Source of the DNA: Malania oleifera
Lineage: Eukaryota > Streptophyta > Magnoliopsida > Santalales > Ximeniaceae
NCBI RefSeq assembly: GCF_029873635.1
Contig: NC_080423.1
Coordinates: forward strand, 94,645,191 to 94,709,190
Length of the DNA: 64,000 bases
Direction of reading: 5' to 3'
Shown in pieces: positions 24,901-37,879 of the stretch. Position 1 is the first letter of the stretch, and each line of letters begins with the position of its first letter. A model generated the notes under the pieces. The model saw only the letters and a program-made list of their open reading frames with translations. It had not been told where the DNA came from and did not search any database. Both the position numbers and the translations under genes were made by a program.

Positions 24901-27900
24901 ATCAGTACATCTTCTACTTGGATCACAAATCTTTTGATCATAGTCACTGCCTCACTTAATCCATACACAGAGGTATTAACCATAGATGCTTTCTTAATAA
25001 TGTGAGTCACTGCCTCAATCCATACACAGAGTTATTAACCACAGATGTTTTCCTAATAATGTGAGTCACTACGGGAAAGGACAATTTTGGTCCAATAACT
25101 ATGCATTTTGAAACAAGTAGCTAAGCAGTGAAAATAGTTTTTTTATAGCAAGCCAAGCAGTGAATATAGTTTTTTGAATAACACATACAACATTCAGTTG
25201 ATAAACAATACATGCACGAAACTAAAGAAGCCTGAGAGAAAAACAGTTGGTATTCAGAAAACATGCATATAAGCCAGAGTCCAGTGACTCCAGTCCCCAA
25301 AATGTGAAAAGGAACTTATGCAGCTATGCTGTTTCTTTGCATCAACACAGCTGAGATTTCCAACCATGGATTAAAAATAAAAATAATAATAATAATAAAC
25401 AAAATGTAAACATGCTAGGTAAACTTGGTGCCACCTCACCTGCAAGCAAAAGTTCGGACACCGTTGTGCACTAGATATTCGCCAGATGTTCTCTCTATCT
25501 CTGGAGGAGAAACTAGGTAATGACTTGGAAGCTTCAACTCACCATCATACTGAAGCATTCCAGCATAGCGAATTTTAGGGACTCGAACTCGATCAAATTT
25601 ATCGAAGTCCTCATATTCAAGTGCCTTAGCAATCATAACCATACGATCTGCTCGGAAGTTGATTGTAACAACAGCATCCCCATCCAAAATTGGACCCACA
25701 GCCTTTCCATTCTCATCAACAATGACAAATGGAGGTAAGTATTGGTCATTAGCTTTGGGAGCCTCCCTCAGTTTCTTGACAGCTTCTACTGCACACCTGA
25801 ACTTGTGTGGGGCTTCACCAAGAACTTGGGCATCCCAACCACGTTTCACAACCTCCCAGTCATTCTACAAAATAACAGTTTATAGCAGTTTAGTTCACAA
25901 GCTAAACAATTTATTGACTTGATGAATCCATATGTTCGCACAAACATGGCAAATTAGCATTGGTGGGGGAATTTTGATGGAAAAAAATATATATTATTTT
26001 TATTCTCTTCTCCCAAACTACACCAAAAATAACTCAAAATTAATGACAGAAGGCATATTTCAGATGTTCATAAATCTTCATCGACTTTAACTTCAAAGAA
26101 AAAATAATCCATGTATTAAAAGCATATCTGTAAGCACCACCTAATTATCTGCTCCATGCTTTTTTAACCAGTAGAATCTACAGTTAGATTCAACTTTCAA
26201 TGTGGTAAAGAGTGCGCCAATGCCAATCTGGTCAACTTTGAGAAGAATGACTAACAAAACTTACCTCATAACGATCCATCGTCACATACATGCGACCTCC
26301 ACCAGACGCAATTTGTGCATCCACACCTTTCTCACGTAACTTGGAGAGATCATTCTCAAGAGTTTCTACAAAGCCCACACTTGTACCATCTACTACATCA
26401 CGCCCATCAGTAAGAATATGAACACGGATTTTTTTAGCACCTTGCTCGCTTGCTCCTTTCAACAATAACTGTTAAAAAAAACAAATCAACATAATCCTGC
26501 TTGGGAAAGAACAAACCACAATCATGGAGCATATATAGTCTACAACGATGAAAGATAAAAACAAATTAATGGCACTTGATAATGAAAGTTACAAATGCTT
26601 TAATAATCTTCAGCAATGATAGATACCAGCAACTGATCAAGGCGGGAATGGACACCACCATCACTTAACAACCCAATGAGATGCAATGTGCCAGCTTCAA
26701 AACATTCCTTGATGTACTTGAAACCTTCTCCCTCATAGATTTTTCCAGAGGCAAGGGCAATGTCAACAAGCTTTGCACTGCATAAAATAACAACATGGTT
26801 AACTAGTCAATCAAGAATTTGACAACAGCTATGAAACTAACAGTAGTTTCAAGGGAGAAATTGTATTCTTTACAAAGTTTAGCAGCCTTCCAGTCATTAT
26901 TTTTTTTTCTTCTGAAGTTTAATAAATAATAGGTGTGGATGTATATTGTTTCCAGGCGGAGGGTGGGTGCTTGGACCCCAACCCCACAGCCCATCCACAA
27001 AGCATTAAGGGAGTTCAACAACCCATGCCAAGAGAGCCCCGAAAGTCGGTTTTGAAAGGTTTATTGATTGGTTGGTGGTTTCCCATTTCGCATAACCCAA
27101 CTGTATAGACTGCGTTGGTTTGCAGGTTTTTAGTGTCCAACCCAACTCCCCTCTAATGCATATATATGTAAAAATAAAAAAATAAATTTCACGAGGGCCT
27201 ACAACTACTCGGAATCTGCAAAAGAACACATAGGATGGACTGTGGCATTGCACATTCTAGAGTGTTTTAATTGTTATGTTTTCAGTTTTATTTGTATTGT
27301 AGTAATGTTTATGAATATAATGTTTTGGTCCTTTTGAAAAGCAATGGACATATATTGCATTTTTGTGATTTAATGGGGTCAATAGTATGTCTGTAGACGA
27401 GAAATAATATTTTTTCGGTCCTTTTGAAAGACAATGCACATATTTTGCATTATGATTTAATGCGGTTGATAGTTGGCATGTTAAACAGTAGGCATAATAT
27501 TTTTTTAATTACTTTCTATTGGTCATTTTATTTAAATTCTAAGTAAAAATTACCTTTATAATGAGTAATTTAATTTAATCAAAATAATTAAATTTTGGAT
27601 ATTAAAGTACTGCAGCAACAATTTGCCAAAACAGATGAAAACCATAAATTCTGATTTTCAATTTTTTTTTGCAAAAATTGCTGGAAACCAACAAAAAAAT
27701 ATAAAACGAACCACCAACATAAACAAACACAGTATCATAATCTGTTTCTTTAATCTACAGCAATAAAAGCAGAATATAGAAAACATAAATGACACTAACA
27801 GCCCACAGTCAAACCAACTCAACATCAAGTTCAACTTGAGTGTATTAGATTTTAAGTTACATGAAAAAAGTAATATCTTGTTACAATTTTCATATGTTCA

Positions 27901-30368
27901 GTTGTAACACATAAATGGATTGAAAGTGATGCATTTCATTCTCCAAAAGGCAACAAATAAAAGAAAAGAAAATACAAGTTATCGAGTAATTATGTAAACA
28001 GAAGATTGTGATGTCCTAAGCCATTGTCTTTCAAATGCAAGAAAAATAATTTAAGAAAAATATTTTTATAAGAAAAAAGCCTATGATGATAAGAGCTTGA
28101 TGAAAGGGTTGAAAGCACTTGAGGAGAGGATGAAGAGGACTTGATATGAGAGAGAGAGAGAGAGAGAGATAAATGGAGGGTACCATGAGAATGAGAATGA
28201 GGCAATGACCACAGACCCTATTGGATTTAGTTTGTAAGGGAATTGTCCTGCACTTTTCTTGACCCTTAGACCTAAGCTTCCAGACTCTGTTCAGACTATG
28301 TTTCCCCAACTCAAATCATTGACAAAAAACTTACCAAAGGCCATTGAAGTTCAACTTGGGCCTAGGTTGCACAGGGGCTAGCCCAGCCAAGGTGCAGCCT
28401 TAAATTTACTTATTAGCCTCAAATCCCTAAAATGACCAGCTAATTAATTATCCTCTATATGCTTATCTTTGCATATCCATAAACATACAACGTTACCCCA
28501 TGCCGTCCAATGCTGACATAGTTCTTTTACTCAATTTATGGCAAGTCCAAATTGGATAAAAAAAAGCACAACATTCTCACAGAATACTGATATGAATGAA
28601 AAAATTAAACTAAACAACGATGCTTTTGTTGTCATACAAACCACAGTTCCCTAGCCAAAATAAGAAAATAAAATAAAATAAAATAAGAATAAAAAAAAAA
28701 AAACAAAGGTTTTTTCTTTTAAGCATTTTTATTTTTTGGCCCCATGGGCAACACAATCCTTGAAGCTGAAATTCTGTTAGTTTTCATGGGTAGCCTTGAA
28801 TGCTATATGTATCAAAGATTTGCAGGGATGTTAGGGGGGAAAAAAACTGAAACCAGCTTGCCGCTCTGTATCAACAATTTAAAGTTTTAAACATCTTGCC
28901 AATGATTCAATTAGTGCCTTTGATTCAACTAGCAGCTATGTAAATTGCTTTGAAAAGTCTGAGTAGACAAAGGATGGCCAAAGGTAATGTTTCCTACAAC
29001 AATCAAAAACATCCTTGGAAAATTATTAGCTGCAGTTAAGAGAATCAGAAAACTAAGTTTTTCTTTAAAAAAATTATTTGTTAACATGAACATGGAGAAC
29101 CATTGCAAGATCTTAAACAACGTAAATATGAATATCATGAAAGTATCATGATGCATTGCCACATCCAACCCAGTACCCTTTTTCATCTTTTAATACAGTG
29201 CATCATCATCTCATCATAAATAATCACCATAAATAGATTTCAAAGACAATAAGCACCTCAAGATTAGTTTATAGACACCTACAAATCAACACATTGAGAA
29301 GTTTTTGAATCTCATTAACTGGTCTATCTCTTACCATTCACGTACAGCCACAGGACATGAGTTTCCTATTAGTTTTAGAAAATCTCATCAGAAGTGCATC
29401 AAGATATAACAAAGAGAAGAGGAAATCACCCTTGAGCATAAATGCGTCCAGCTCCAAGTGCATTATGACCAACTTCACTATTGCCCATGTCATCCTCGGT
29501 TGGAAGACCAACTGCTTTGCCATGAGCCCTAACCAGCCTCCATTTCTCAGGAGCACCCTTTAAAGAAAAAAGAATAGTCAACAACAATGACTCCCTCCAT
29601 CAAATGCATATCATATATGAGAAGAGAAAATGCATCACCAATTGGTAACAATAATCAATATACAACTTAAAACTTCCCAGATATGACCTAGCCATCGTCA
29701 CAAGCATCATATGATGTGAATAGTGATATGTCCACTTATCTACAGCTTCCACTAGATTAGAAAAAGGAATGGCAGAAACTTATCACAAAAGCATTCCACC
29801 CTTCTCATAAGAAGGGTAGAAATTTATCATAGGCAGGATGGACCAAATAACAAATGAATTTGGGAGAAAATAAAATTACCAATCATATATTGAGCTAGGA
29901 TCCATTCTAGTCTTCGCTTGAAAGATGCAAGAGACGCAGGTTAGTTTTTTAAAAGAGACTTACTAATTAAAATACAGTGTTTTCATTCATAGTAATTAGA
30001 AGAGTTCCATTCTTCATTTGAAAGTGAACTATTTTTGGGGTTGTGCTGGAATAGAACTAATTATGGCGGTTAAGGTGCTAGTAAATGTAGCTTATTCCAA
30101 TCAAATCAATCAATCAATCAGAGCAGTTAATCACACATATTTAAATACGCAATCAATGCAACTGATAAATCACAAAAAAAAAAAAAAAAATCAGATCAGA
30201 TCTACTCATTCATCCAAACACTTGAATCCACAGCCAAAGGAACATCAAACTGAAATCTCAGATCTCAGTAGAACCAAATCGAGTGAAAATGACGCAATCC
30301 CAGGAATTTAAACACCCATTTCACCATATGATGCATGCAAACATAAATCTCAAAAAAGTACTAAAAAA

Positions 30369-30409
<41 letters not shown>

Positions 30410-30576
30410 ACCTCTTTGAGGCAATCCATGGTGGGAGTTTCGGCGACATGGATGCAGTTGAACTCATCGGGCTTGGATTCGCCCCAACCGTCCAAAACCA
30501 CCAACCCCAAGATCTTCCCCTTGGGCAACTTCGGGTGATCTTCCAACTTCCATGAGAATCCTCCCGAGCTTCCCAT
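21917..30576 (-). CDS. iPGAM: 2,3-bisphosphoglycerate-independent phosphoglycerate mutase, nine exons
   Basis: Cytosolic glycolytic enzyme interconverting 3- and 2-phosphoglycerate through a phosphoserine intermediate, with Mn2+ at the active site. Exons (minus): 30576-30412, 29557-29430, 26777-26627, 26468-26265, 25864-25440, 24707-24515, 24422-24327, 22987-22832, 22081-21917. All introns are GT-AG, and the phases sum to 560 codons plus stop, the usual plant length (about 559). Metal and catalytic motifs: VVLDGWG (26-32, Asp29), MGNSEVGH with catalytic Ser82, [34 protein letters not shown] and TADHGNAE. The C-terminus is [11 protein letters not shown]. Exon 2 supplies Ser82 and is read in another frame by naive ORF finding. 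Intron 2 is 2652 bp. No break was seen, so the gene looks intact and functional. Confidence 0.97.
24951..25070. repeat. Tandem duplication in mutase intron 5
   Basis: Two adjacent copies of about 60 bp sharing TCACTGCCTCA(CTTA)ATCCATACACAGAG and ATTAACCA(T/C)AGATG, ending AATAATGTGAGTCAC. It is a local intronic duplication with no coding role seen. Confidence 0.8.
27316..27476. repeat. Direct duplication in mutase intron 2
   Basis: Two copies of about 70 bp (near 27318-27386 and 27407-27475) share GGTCCTTTTGAAA, ACAATGCACATAT-like and TTTAATG(G/C)GGT motifs with about 15-20% differences. The origin is not recognised; it may be part of an old insertion in this large intron. Confidence 0.7.
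30371..30407. repeat. (GA)n microsatellite at the intron 1 donor
   Basis: A GA run of about 36 bp begins four bases inside intron 1 of the mutase gene (a CT run on the coding strand). Exon 1 therefore has CT runs on both sides. Confidence 0.9.
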
Positions 30577-30700
30577 CTCTCTCTCTCTCTCTCTCTCTCC
30601 AAAACCAGAGCAGGCAAACCAATCAAATTTGGCAGTCGCAGAAACGAACAATTCAGTTGGACACCAGACTCTCCTGCTCGACCAAATATATATGTATTAC
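30577..30700 (-). promoter_or_regulatory. Mutase 5' leader and core promoter
   Basis: Immediately upstream of the ATG (minus strand) is a CT/GA run of about 24 bp at 30577-30600, a common leader element of strongly expressed plant genes. A TATA-like TATATATTTGG lies at about 30685-30695, roughly 110 bp from the ATG. The transcription start is inferred, not seen. Confidence 0.45.
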
Positions 30701-31573
30701 GCCGAACTAGAAATTTCTAATTTTTAAAAAAAAAAAAACAAACAAGGAAGAGAAAAATTAATTAATTAATTAAATAGTTTAAACAAACGCACCCTAAGTT
30801 GGAAATGTCTTGGGAAGCAAGGTAAAACAGCGGCACGTGACCCACGGGATCCAGGAAAAGAATATACCGCCGGCGCCCTTCGGACTAGGGCATGCTTCGA
30901 GACACGAGATCGCGGGCCCTGACTGCCAAAGCCCGTGCAAGCCCACGTGACATACTAAGAAAAAAACCTGCTTTTCCTAACGGGCCTATGCGCAGGACGA
31001 GGCCCAGCTGCCAGGCCCGGCCCATTCCCAGACCGTAATTAATTAAGCGAATCTTGTAAGAAGGGCAATTGTTTGCTATTAGGTGGGGGTGGGAAATGTT
31101 GACACGTGTTAGGTGCAGGGCTGCTATCAGGCAACCAATCGTCAACGCTTTCTTTTTATTTTTTATATTTTTGGGTTGGAAATTATTATTCTTTTATTTT
31201 TTAAAAAATAGAAGGTCACTATACATGATTGCCCAATTCTTATTTGACTTGGGGAAAATTTTAGCATGTTTGGAAGAATAGATTCTAATTTTAAAATTTG
31301 AATTTGTACAAGTTATAAATTGCTCTATATTTTTATAATTTATTTATTTAAATTTATATAAGTTTAAATTTAGTATGTGAATTTCAAGTCTCTTTAAACA
31401 TGAGGTTCGAAAAAATTTGAGGGTCTCGAGAGTGTGAAATAAAAATTTATAATTCATATTTTTAATTTCTTTCAAAATTTTATATGATAGGCAGTTAAGA
31501 TATTTTGAGAATTTATTATGTCTATAAAATATTGTGTTTTAATTACCTAAATGATAGTGAAAAAGACATGAAA
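30701..31573. other. Intergenic region upstream of the mutase gene
   Basis: No gene seen. About 30830-31060 is GC-richer, with a G-box-like CCACGTGAC near 30942; the rest is AT-rich. Minus-strand open frame 30885-31145 has no recognisable domain. Confidence 0.5.
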
Positions 31574-32639
31574 TGTAACGCCCCAAACCCTTAAACCCGG
31601 GTCCGGAGCGTTATACCTGATAAAATCCTGATAGTTCATAATCCATAATATACGTAGCGGAAAACATAAACATAATTTTCATATAACATAATACCAGAAT
31701 TTACCAATTCTAACTATAATCCATAATAACTCATCCATCACCAACATTTCCATAAATCTACATAACTCCCAAAACATTTCAGTATTTTCACAATCATTCC
31801 TTACTTAACAGCCTTAAAACATAAATATTTACATTCTTTAAAATTAACATAGAAATATACCATTTTTTTTTCCTATTTTCCAATAATGTTATAAAAATCT
31901 CGAACTCTCAAAACTCGATCTCGAGGAAATCCTAAAAAAGATAAATTCATATTCGGGTGCGACACATCTCAGTAAGGAAAGAAACAATATATTAAAACAG
32001 TGTGTGAAAAACATGAGGTATATAAATATCATTTTAATAATATTTGTAAAGTTTTTTCTTAAACATTGAAATCATTCTCTGAATCTAAACAATCGCATGC
32101 AAATGTTTAACCAATGAGAATACCCAAGGATAAGGGTGATTACCCGCCCATATAAGTAACACCCCTCTGCTCTGATACTTAGCCAACCCAAAGGTCACAG
32201 TTAAAGCATACCAAGGCACTCACCTTACTCAGTAAGCCCTCAAGTGAGGAATTAATCTCGTACTCATATAGTTCATACAAAAGTTTACTAGCGAAGGCTC
32301 CTAAGAATAGGGAAATCTACCCGCCCATACAAGTAGTTTCTCTCTGCCCTTACACGTTATGCAGCCTACTACTACACCTGATACAACCAGAACACTCGCC
32401 TTTCTCAGCAAGCCCTCGGGCGAAGAGTTTGTCTCTCCCAAACATAACATGTTCTACTAGCATAAATATTGCTAATACCATAATACATTATTCTTTCTGT
32501 CATTGTTCAACTATTCACCTATGTTCATGTTCAACATTTTACTTCATTTCACTTTAAGTGACTCTTTCCCATTTTACATTGTTCACATTTCATATTTCAT
32601 TTCCATTTTATTCATTTTCCTTTTCATTTCATTTCATTT

Positions 32640-32835
32640 CATTTCATACCCAGCATCTTTCAGCTATTTTACCCAACATTTTTCAGCTATTTTACCCAAC
32701 ATTTTTCAGTTGTCATACATTTACCTAACATCTTTCAACTGTTTTACCCAACATTTTTCAGCTGTTACACATTTATCCAGCATCTTTCAGCTGTTTTACC
32801 CAACATTTTTCAACTGTTTACCTAATATTTTTCGA
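32640..32835. repeat. 23-bp minisatellite in LARD-1 left LTR
   Basis: Eight or so tandem, diverged copies of a unit around TTTTACCCAACATTTTTCAG, interspersed with variants carrying ACATTTAYCC. The same array recurs in the right LTR at about 38950-39145, so it predates the insertion and belongs to the LTR. Confidence 0.85.
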
Positions 32836-34706
32836 TTGTTTACATGATTACATTAACACACACAAGCAACGTAGTTCATATCATGTTTTATTCACAATGC
32901 ATTACTTACTTAACTTGCATCTCATACATTTAACATATATTTTCATAGAATTTCATACCACACAGTTTAGTAATAAAATTCATACATTGTGTCGCGACGT
33001 CCCCGGAGCACGTGTGCCCCGGGCGGCAAAATAAAAATTAATTTCAATTTTCAAGGAAAAATAGGGAATATCGGAGTCGCCACTAACCTTTAGTGTGGTT
33101 AGAACATGTGATTACTACCCTGTTAGGGGTAGAATGAGTCTACATTACCAGAACTGGGGTCGGGAGTTCGGTTACGCGAGGGGAAGGTACGAGCACCCCC
33201 TCACACCCGTTCTTATGAACGGTACCTAACTAATTTGGAATTATCCCTAAGTCAATCTAGTAAGTCTTTTAAAATTACTCCTCTAATGAATTTACCAATA
33301 CACACGCAAAATGAATAAATAAATTTATAAACAAATAAATAATAGAAAAATATACGTAATATATAAATATTCACATATTCCCTCAGAACAAAAGGTACAT
33401 GAAGCCCGAAGGCTCATACCCCCGCATTAAAATCATAGGGATAAAAAAAAATCAAGAAAATATTTAAGAAAAATACTCTCCCAAATTTTGAAATTGTATA
33501 CAAAATTTTTATAGAAAAATACTAATATGGGAGGTTTTAATATATGGTAATAGAGTAATAAGCAACACATACTTACTAAAATATCATAAATGTCAAAATA
33601 AGTAATTAGATACCATATTACTATATATATTAATATACTAAGGATACTATAATAAATCTCATCACATGTAAACATAATAGAAATATTATAATACTATCAC
33701 TATATATATCAAAATACTAAAAACACCATATATGCTGAGATCCTAAAAATTCTAAAAATACCATAAACAATATGAATTAATCAAAACCTTAAGATATATA
33801 CGCAATTAACATAGCAATAGGGAAAAACCCAAGGTATACGGTAGTAATGCAACAATACTAATAATCCAAAATGTACCATATTAACAAAATCATAATAATA
33901 GTCCAAAACATACAATATTAACATGAAGTAACCGAAGCCCTAATATATTATAATAATAATACACTACATATAACAATAATACTACTATAATAATAACACA
34001 ACCAATATGTATATATGTATATATATCATAGCACATAATTACCAATGATAAATGCTACTAGAATAATAACACGTATACATCATAGTATTAATAACAATAC
34101 AAGCCCTATACAACTTTAATCCGATCATAAACAATAATATACAATAATAAGGAGGTAATCAAACCCTAAAAAATAAAAAAAATAAAAAAATCAATGTGTA
34201 ACAATATGGAAACAATAAATATGGATATGCAATAATATAGAAATAATCAAACTATGGAAATCAATACGTGATAAAACGGAAACCCTAAAAATCAAAATGA
34301 GGAAACCCTAAAAATTGAAATGAAACTTAATACATACACTAAATACAACAAAAATATAAAATTAAACATTAAAACAAATTTTAACTGTAATGCTCCTACA
34401 ATAATAATAATGACCATTAAATAATGTGTACAGCCAAAATACAAATATGAATATCAACTAACAAACGTTAAGTATCCTACAACAATAAAAGTTTAAACTT
34501 AACAAGAGAATTTTACAATAACAATTATAACCATTTAATAACAAATACTTAAAAATATAAACATGAATATCCAGTATTAAGCAGGGATGTTAAATAAACA
34601 TGACAAAAATAAAAATCACTCATTTAATATACACACACATGCCAATATAAAAAAAAAAAAAAAAACTTTAGCTTTAATTATTAAAACCTGAACAAAACCA
34701 ATATAA

Positions 34707-34786
<80 letters not shown>

Positions 34787-34899
34787 GATACAACCTGGAT
34801 ATTTTGCTTGCCTATACAATGAAAACCCAACATTAGATCAAAACAAGAAAATAATCAAAATAGAAAACCAAAAGACAGGAAAAAAAATAAATAAATAAA

Positions 34900-35650
34900 A
34901 ACTCTACGTGCACGTGTGTGTGTTTGTGTGTGCAGGGACTTACAAGGGTCAGAGGATAGCCGCGAGGTTGCTATGGTGGTGCTCGGGTGGTTGCAGTAGA
35001 GTTGCCGGAAGATTGTGGTTCGTGGGCTGTGCGGAGGCTGCTGCAGGTAGCCTGGTGAGGAGGCTTGCCGAAGGTTCAGGTTCAGTTTGGTGTTGATGGA
35101 GAACGCCGGTGATGGTGGAAGCTGCTGCTGCTATCGCCGGAGGCTGGAATGGTGCGGTGGTTCTCAAGCGTTGCTGCTCTGCTGTGACTGGTCGGAGATT
35201 TCCCGACTGATTGCTTGCTGTGATGGCCGAGGATGGTGGAGGATTGACAGTCGGGGGCAGTGGTTGTTTGGAGGGTCCTCCCGATGGCCGCTGGCGACGG
35301 TGGTGGCGTGGGTCAAGGGGCGACGACGATGGGGCTGCTGCTGCTGCTGTGAAGGTTGACTACGGGTGCTCTAGTGTGGCGTGGATAGAGCTGGTTTACT
35401 GTGAAGAGTGGTATGGAGGAGGGAAGGGAAGGCGAAGGCGGCGATCTGTCGCAGAGGGGCGTCCGGGGCTGTGATGGTGGCGGACGGGAGTTGCAGAGAG
35501 GTTTGCTGGAGAGAGGGAGAGATTTGGCAGGGGGGAGAAGAAGAAGAAGAAGAAGAAGAAGGAGCTGCGAGTGATGGTGTTTCAAAGAGATGATGGAGAT
35601 AAAGAGGCTGCGGCTGTGTGTGGAAAAGAGGAAACTAGCGGGAGCTTAGG
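34900..35650. other. GC-rich island inside the solo LTR
   Basis: About 750 bp of GC-rich sequence with many GGTGG, GCTGCTG and GCCGG strings, between AT-rich repeat blocks. Open frames run on both strands (for example 34908-35096 plus and 35313-35585 minus), but they are low-complexity and match no domain I recognise. It most likely corresponds to the transcribed leader part of the LTR. Confidence 0.6.
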
Positions 35651-35814
35651 TTTTTTTTCTTAAGCTTTATTTTGTCTCCCGGCTCCCCTTGGCCTCTGCC
35701 TTCTGCACGCAGCACCCCCTGCCCTTCTATAAAAAAAAAATTTTGAAAACCCTAAAAAAAACTTCCTTTTTTGATTTTATTTTTTTTATTTTTTATTTTT
35801 GCTTTTATTCTTAT

Positions 35815-36295
35815 GGTAATAATGAAAATAGAAATAATAATAATAATTATTATTATAGTAATAATATAAGGATAATAATAATAATTACATCAATAAGGTA
35901 ATAATAATAATAAATAATAATAATACTACTACTAATAGTAAATAATAATAATTATAGTAAAAATAAAAATAATAAAGATGCTATCAGTAAAATAATAATA
36001 ATAATTATACTAATAAAAATAAAGTAATAATACTAATATTAAAAGTAAAAATTAATAATAATAATAATAACATTACTAATAAAAATGAAGATAATAAAAA
36101 TAATAATAACCAAAATAAGATACTAATGCTAATAATAATAATAAGGTAAAATAAATAAATAAAAATAATAGTAATAATAATCTAGAATAATTATAGTAAA
36201 TTAATAATAATAATAATAAATAATAAAAATAATTATAAGAAAGTAATAATAAAATAACGATAATAAAAATACTAATAATAATAAAATAATAAAAG
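35815..36295. repeat. AAT-type trinucleotide-rich block
   Basis: Nearly 500 bp made almost wholly of A and T in AAT/ATA/AATA runs with scattered single G or C. It lies at the U3 side of the solo LTR if that LTR is minus-oriented. Confidence 0.9.
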
Positions 36296-37343
36296 GGAAC
36301 CCCTTGTTCTATTTGGTTAGGGCAAAAATAGGGTGTCTACACATTGCTTATAAAATACGCCAACCAACATTTAACGTTTATATACCGAAAATACCTTTCA
36401 TTCCTTACATAATGACCCTGAAAATATTTTTCCACTTTCATGAGTTCATTTTCCCATATACATATCTAATAAACAATCCTAAATTCAAAAAATATATAAT
36501 TTAAATGGTTGGTATTTTAAACCCATACCGAAACATATACACGTATATATAACACAATTTATTTTTCACTAAATTTATAAAAAATCTGATTTAATATATA
36601 TTTTTCCTCTTACCTAATTTCTTGAACTACGGCAACAAGGACCCCAAAATTAAAAATTCTAGTTCCATGTAATTAATCCTGAATAAAATATTATTTTAAT
36701 ATTTTCTAGGCCCATAAATTCTAAATAAATAATTATACCCTTAAATATAGCCAAATTACTAAATTTTTCAAATCTCACTCTTGCTTTGGAGTGGGGCTTA
36801 AAAAATCTCAATTGAAACTTTACTTATGTCAAAATGACGACAATCACAACTAGGACCCCATAGAGGTGCCTAATCGTCGATTCAACGGCAGATTTAACGA
36901 GAAATTGAGAAATTAGGGGAAAGTTGTCTTACCCCAGGAATGGTGCCTATGACGCTCCCACAACAAATTCACTCCAATAAAAATGTCGGTGGCAGAGTTA
37001 GGAATCCAATGACACCTTCTGTTTCCCGATCGGTCGAATATTCGTCGAAAAATGAGGGGAGAGAGTGAGAGAGGCTGAGAGACGCAAGTTCTTCTCTAGT
37101 AAGTTTCTTTATATATATATATCATATTATTTATTCAACAAATTAAATTTAACAATACTTAATTAATTAATTGATTAATAATAAATAATTTTAATTTATT
37201 TAATTTTATATTCCTTTTATTTGTTTATTTAGTTAATTGATTTAATAATATTTAATTAATTAACTAATCAATAATTACTTTTAATTTTAATTTTTTTAAT
37301 TAATTAATTTTAGTTTAATAATTTTTTTTTTTTGGTTATTACA

Positions 37344-37879
37344 TTCTTCCCTCCTTTAAAGAATTTCGTCTTCGAAATTTTTACTCGTGCTGATCCACCT
37401 CTACCTAAAGGTATTTACTGGTTTCTCCTGATACCATAACCTCATACAACACATTTCCATATACCCCAATTGAAATATCAAACACCCAAATTGACCGCAA
37501 ACCATTAAATCACATCACTTAAATTATTCTCCTTCAAAGATTTTCCTCTACAAATCAATCAACCTAACTTTTGGGTTCAAATTTCAAGTTCGAATTTCTC
37601 TACTCAGAAACATCACTATCAATGGATTTACCATGATTTTCTAAAGTTAGCTACTTCTTCAGAAAAACACAGAAGACCATCAAGGGATTTTTGCCCCCAA
37701 ACTTAGGAAACATGACTCAGAATTCCTATCAGTATCTTAATCTACTCATTTCTATCCTTATCGCAACTCAATCCTATACTCTGGTATAAATCATCCCTAA
37801 CCTAATACTCTAATATTTCTATATCCAGGCGATGTGAATCTAATCATACTTCTGACTGGACATTGCTCTAATACCACAA
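37344..37879 (-). other. LARD-1 internal region: pol tail, polypurine tract, conserved spacer, primer site
   Basis: On the minus strand from the right: primer-binding site TGGTATTAGAGC (37865-37876, one base from the tRNA-Met match TGGTATCAGAGC), then about 480 bp without coding sense, then codons for NFEDEIL and a stop at the usual end of gypsy pol, followed by polypurine tract AAAGGAGGGAAGAA at 37344-37357. Most of this stretch aligns with the internal region of LARD-2 (47994-48477). Confidence 0.8.

Larger units (their letters stand above)
32990..36341 (-). mobile_element. Large solo LTR of a Tat/Ogre-like gypsy element
   Basis: A 3352-bp insertion in the left LTR of LARD-1 with perfect TSD CATTG (32985-32989 and 36342-36346). 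On the plus strand it starts TGTCGCGACGTCCCC and ends GGGTGTCTACA. The GGAGTCGCCACTAA block near 33074 and the GGGGAAGGTACGAGCACCCC block near 33181-33200 are familiar from plant Tat-type LTRs (lineage is inferred). Minus orientation is suggested by a TATA-like TTATAGAAGGG at about 35730 followed by a GC-rich CT-tract leader. It includes a (TA)n run (34738-34783), ATGT repeats and about 480 bp of AAT-type repeats (35815-36295). Confidence 0.75.

Noticed and set aside
28929..29186. Open frames inside mutase intron 2 as nested genes
   Set aside because: Short, without recognisable domains, in a 2652-bp intron bounded by good GT-AG sites that join the enzyme in frame.
35087..35585. Overlapping open frames in the GC-rich part of the solo LTR as a host gene
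   Set aside because: Low-complexity Gly/Arg/Cys or Leu/Pro/Ser runs on both strands with no domain; explained by composition.
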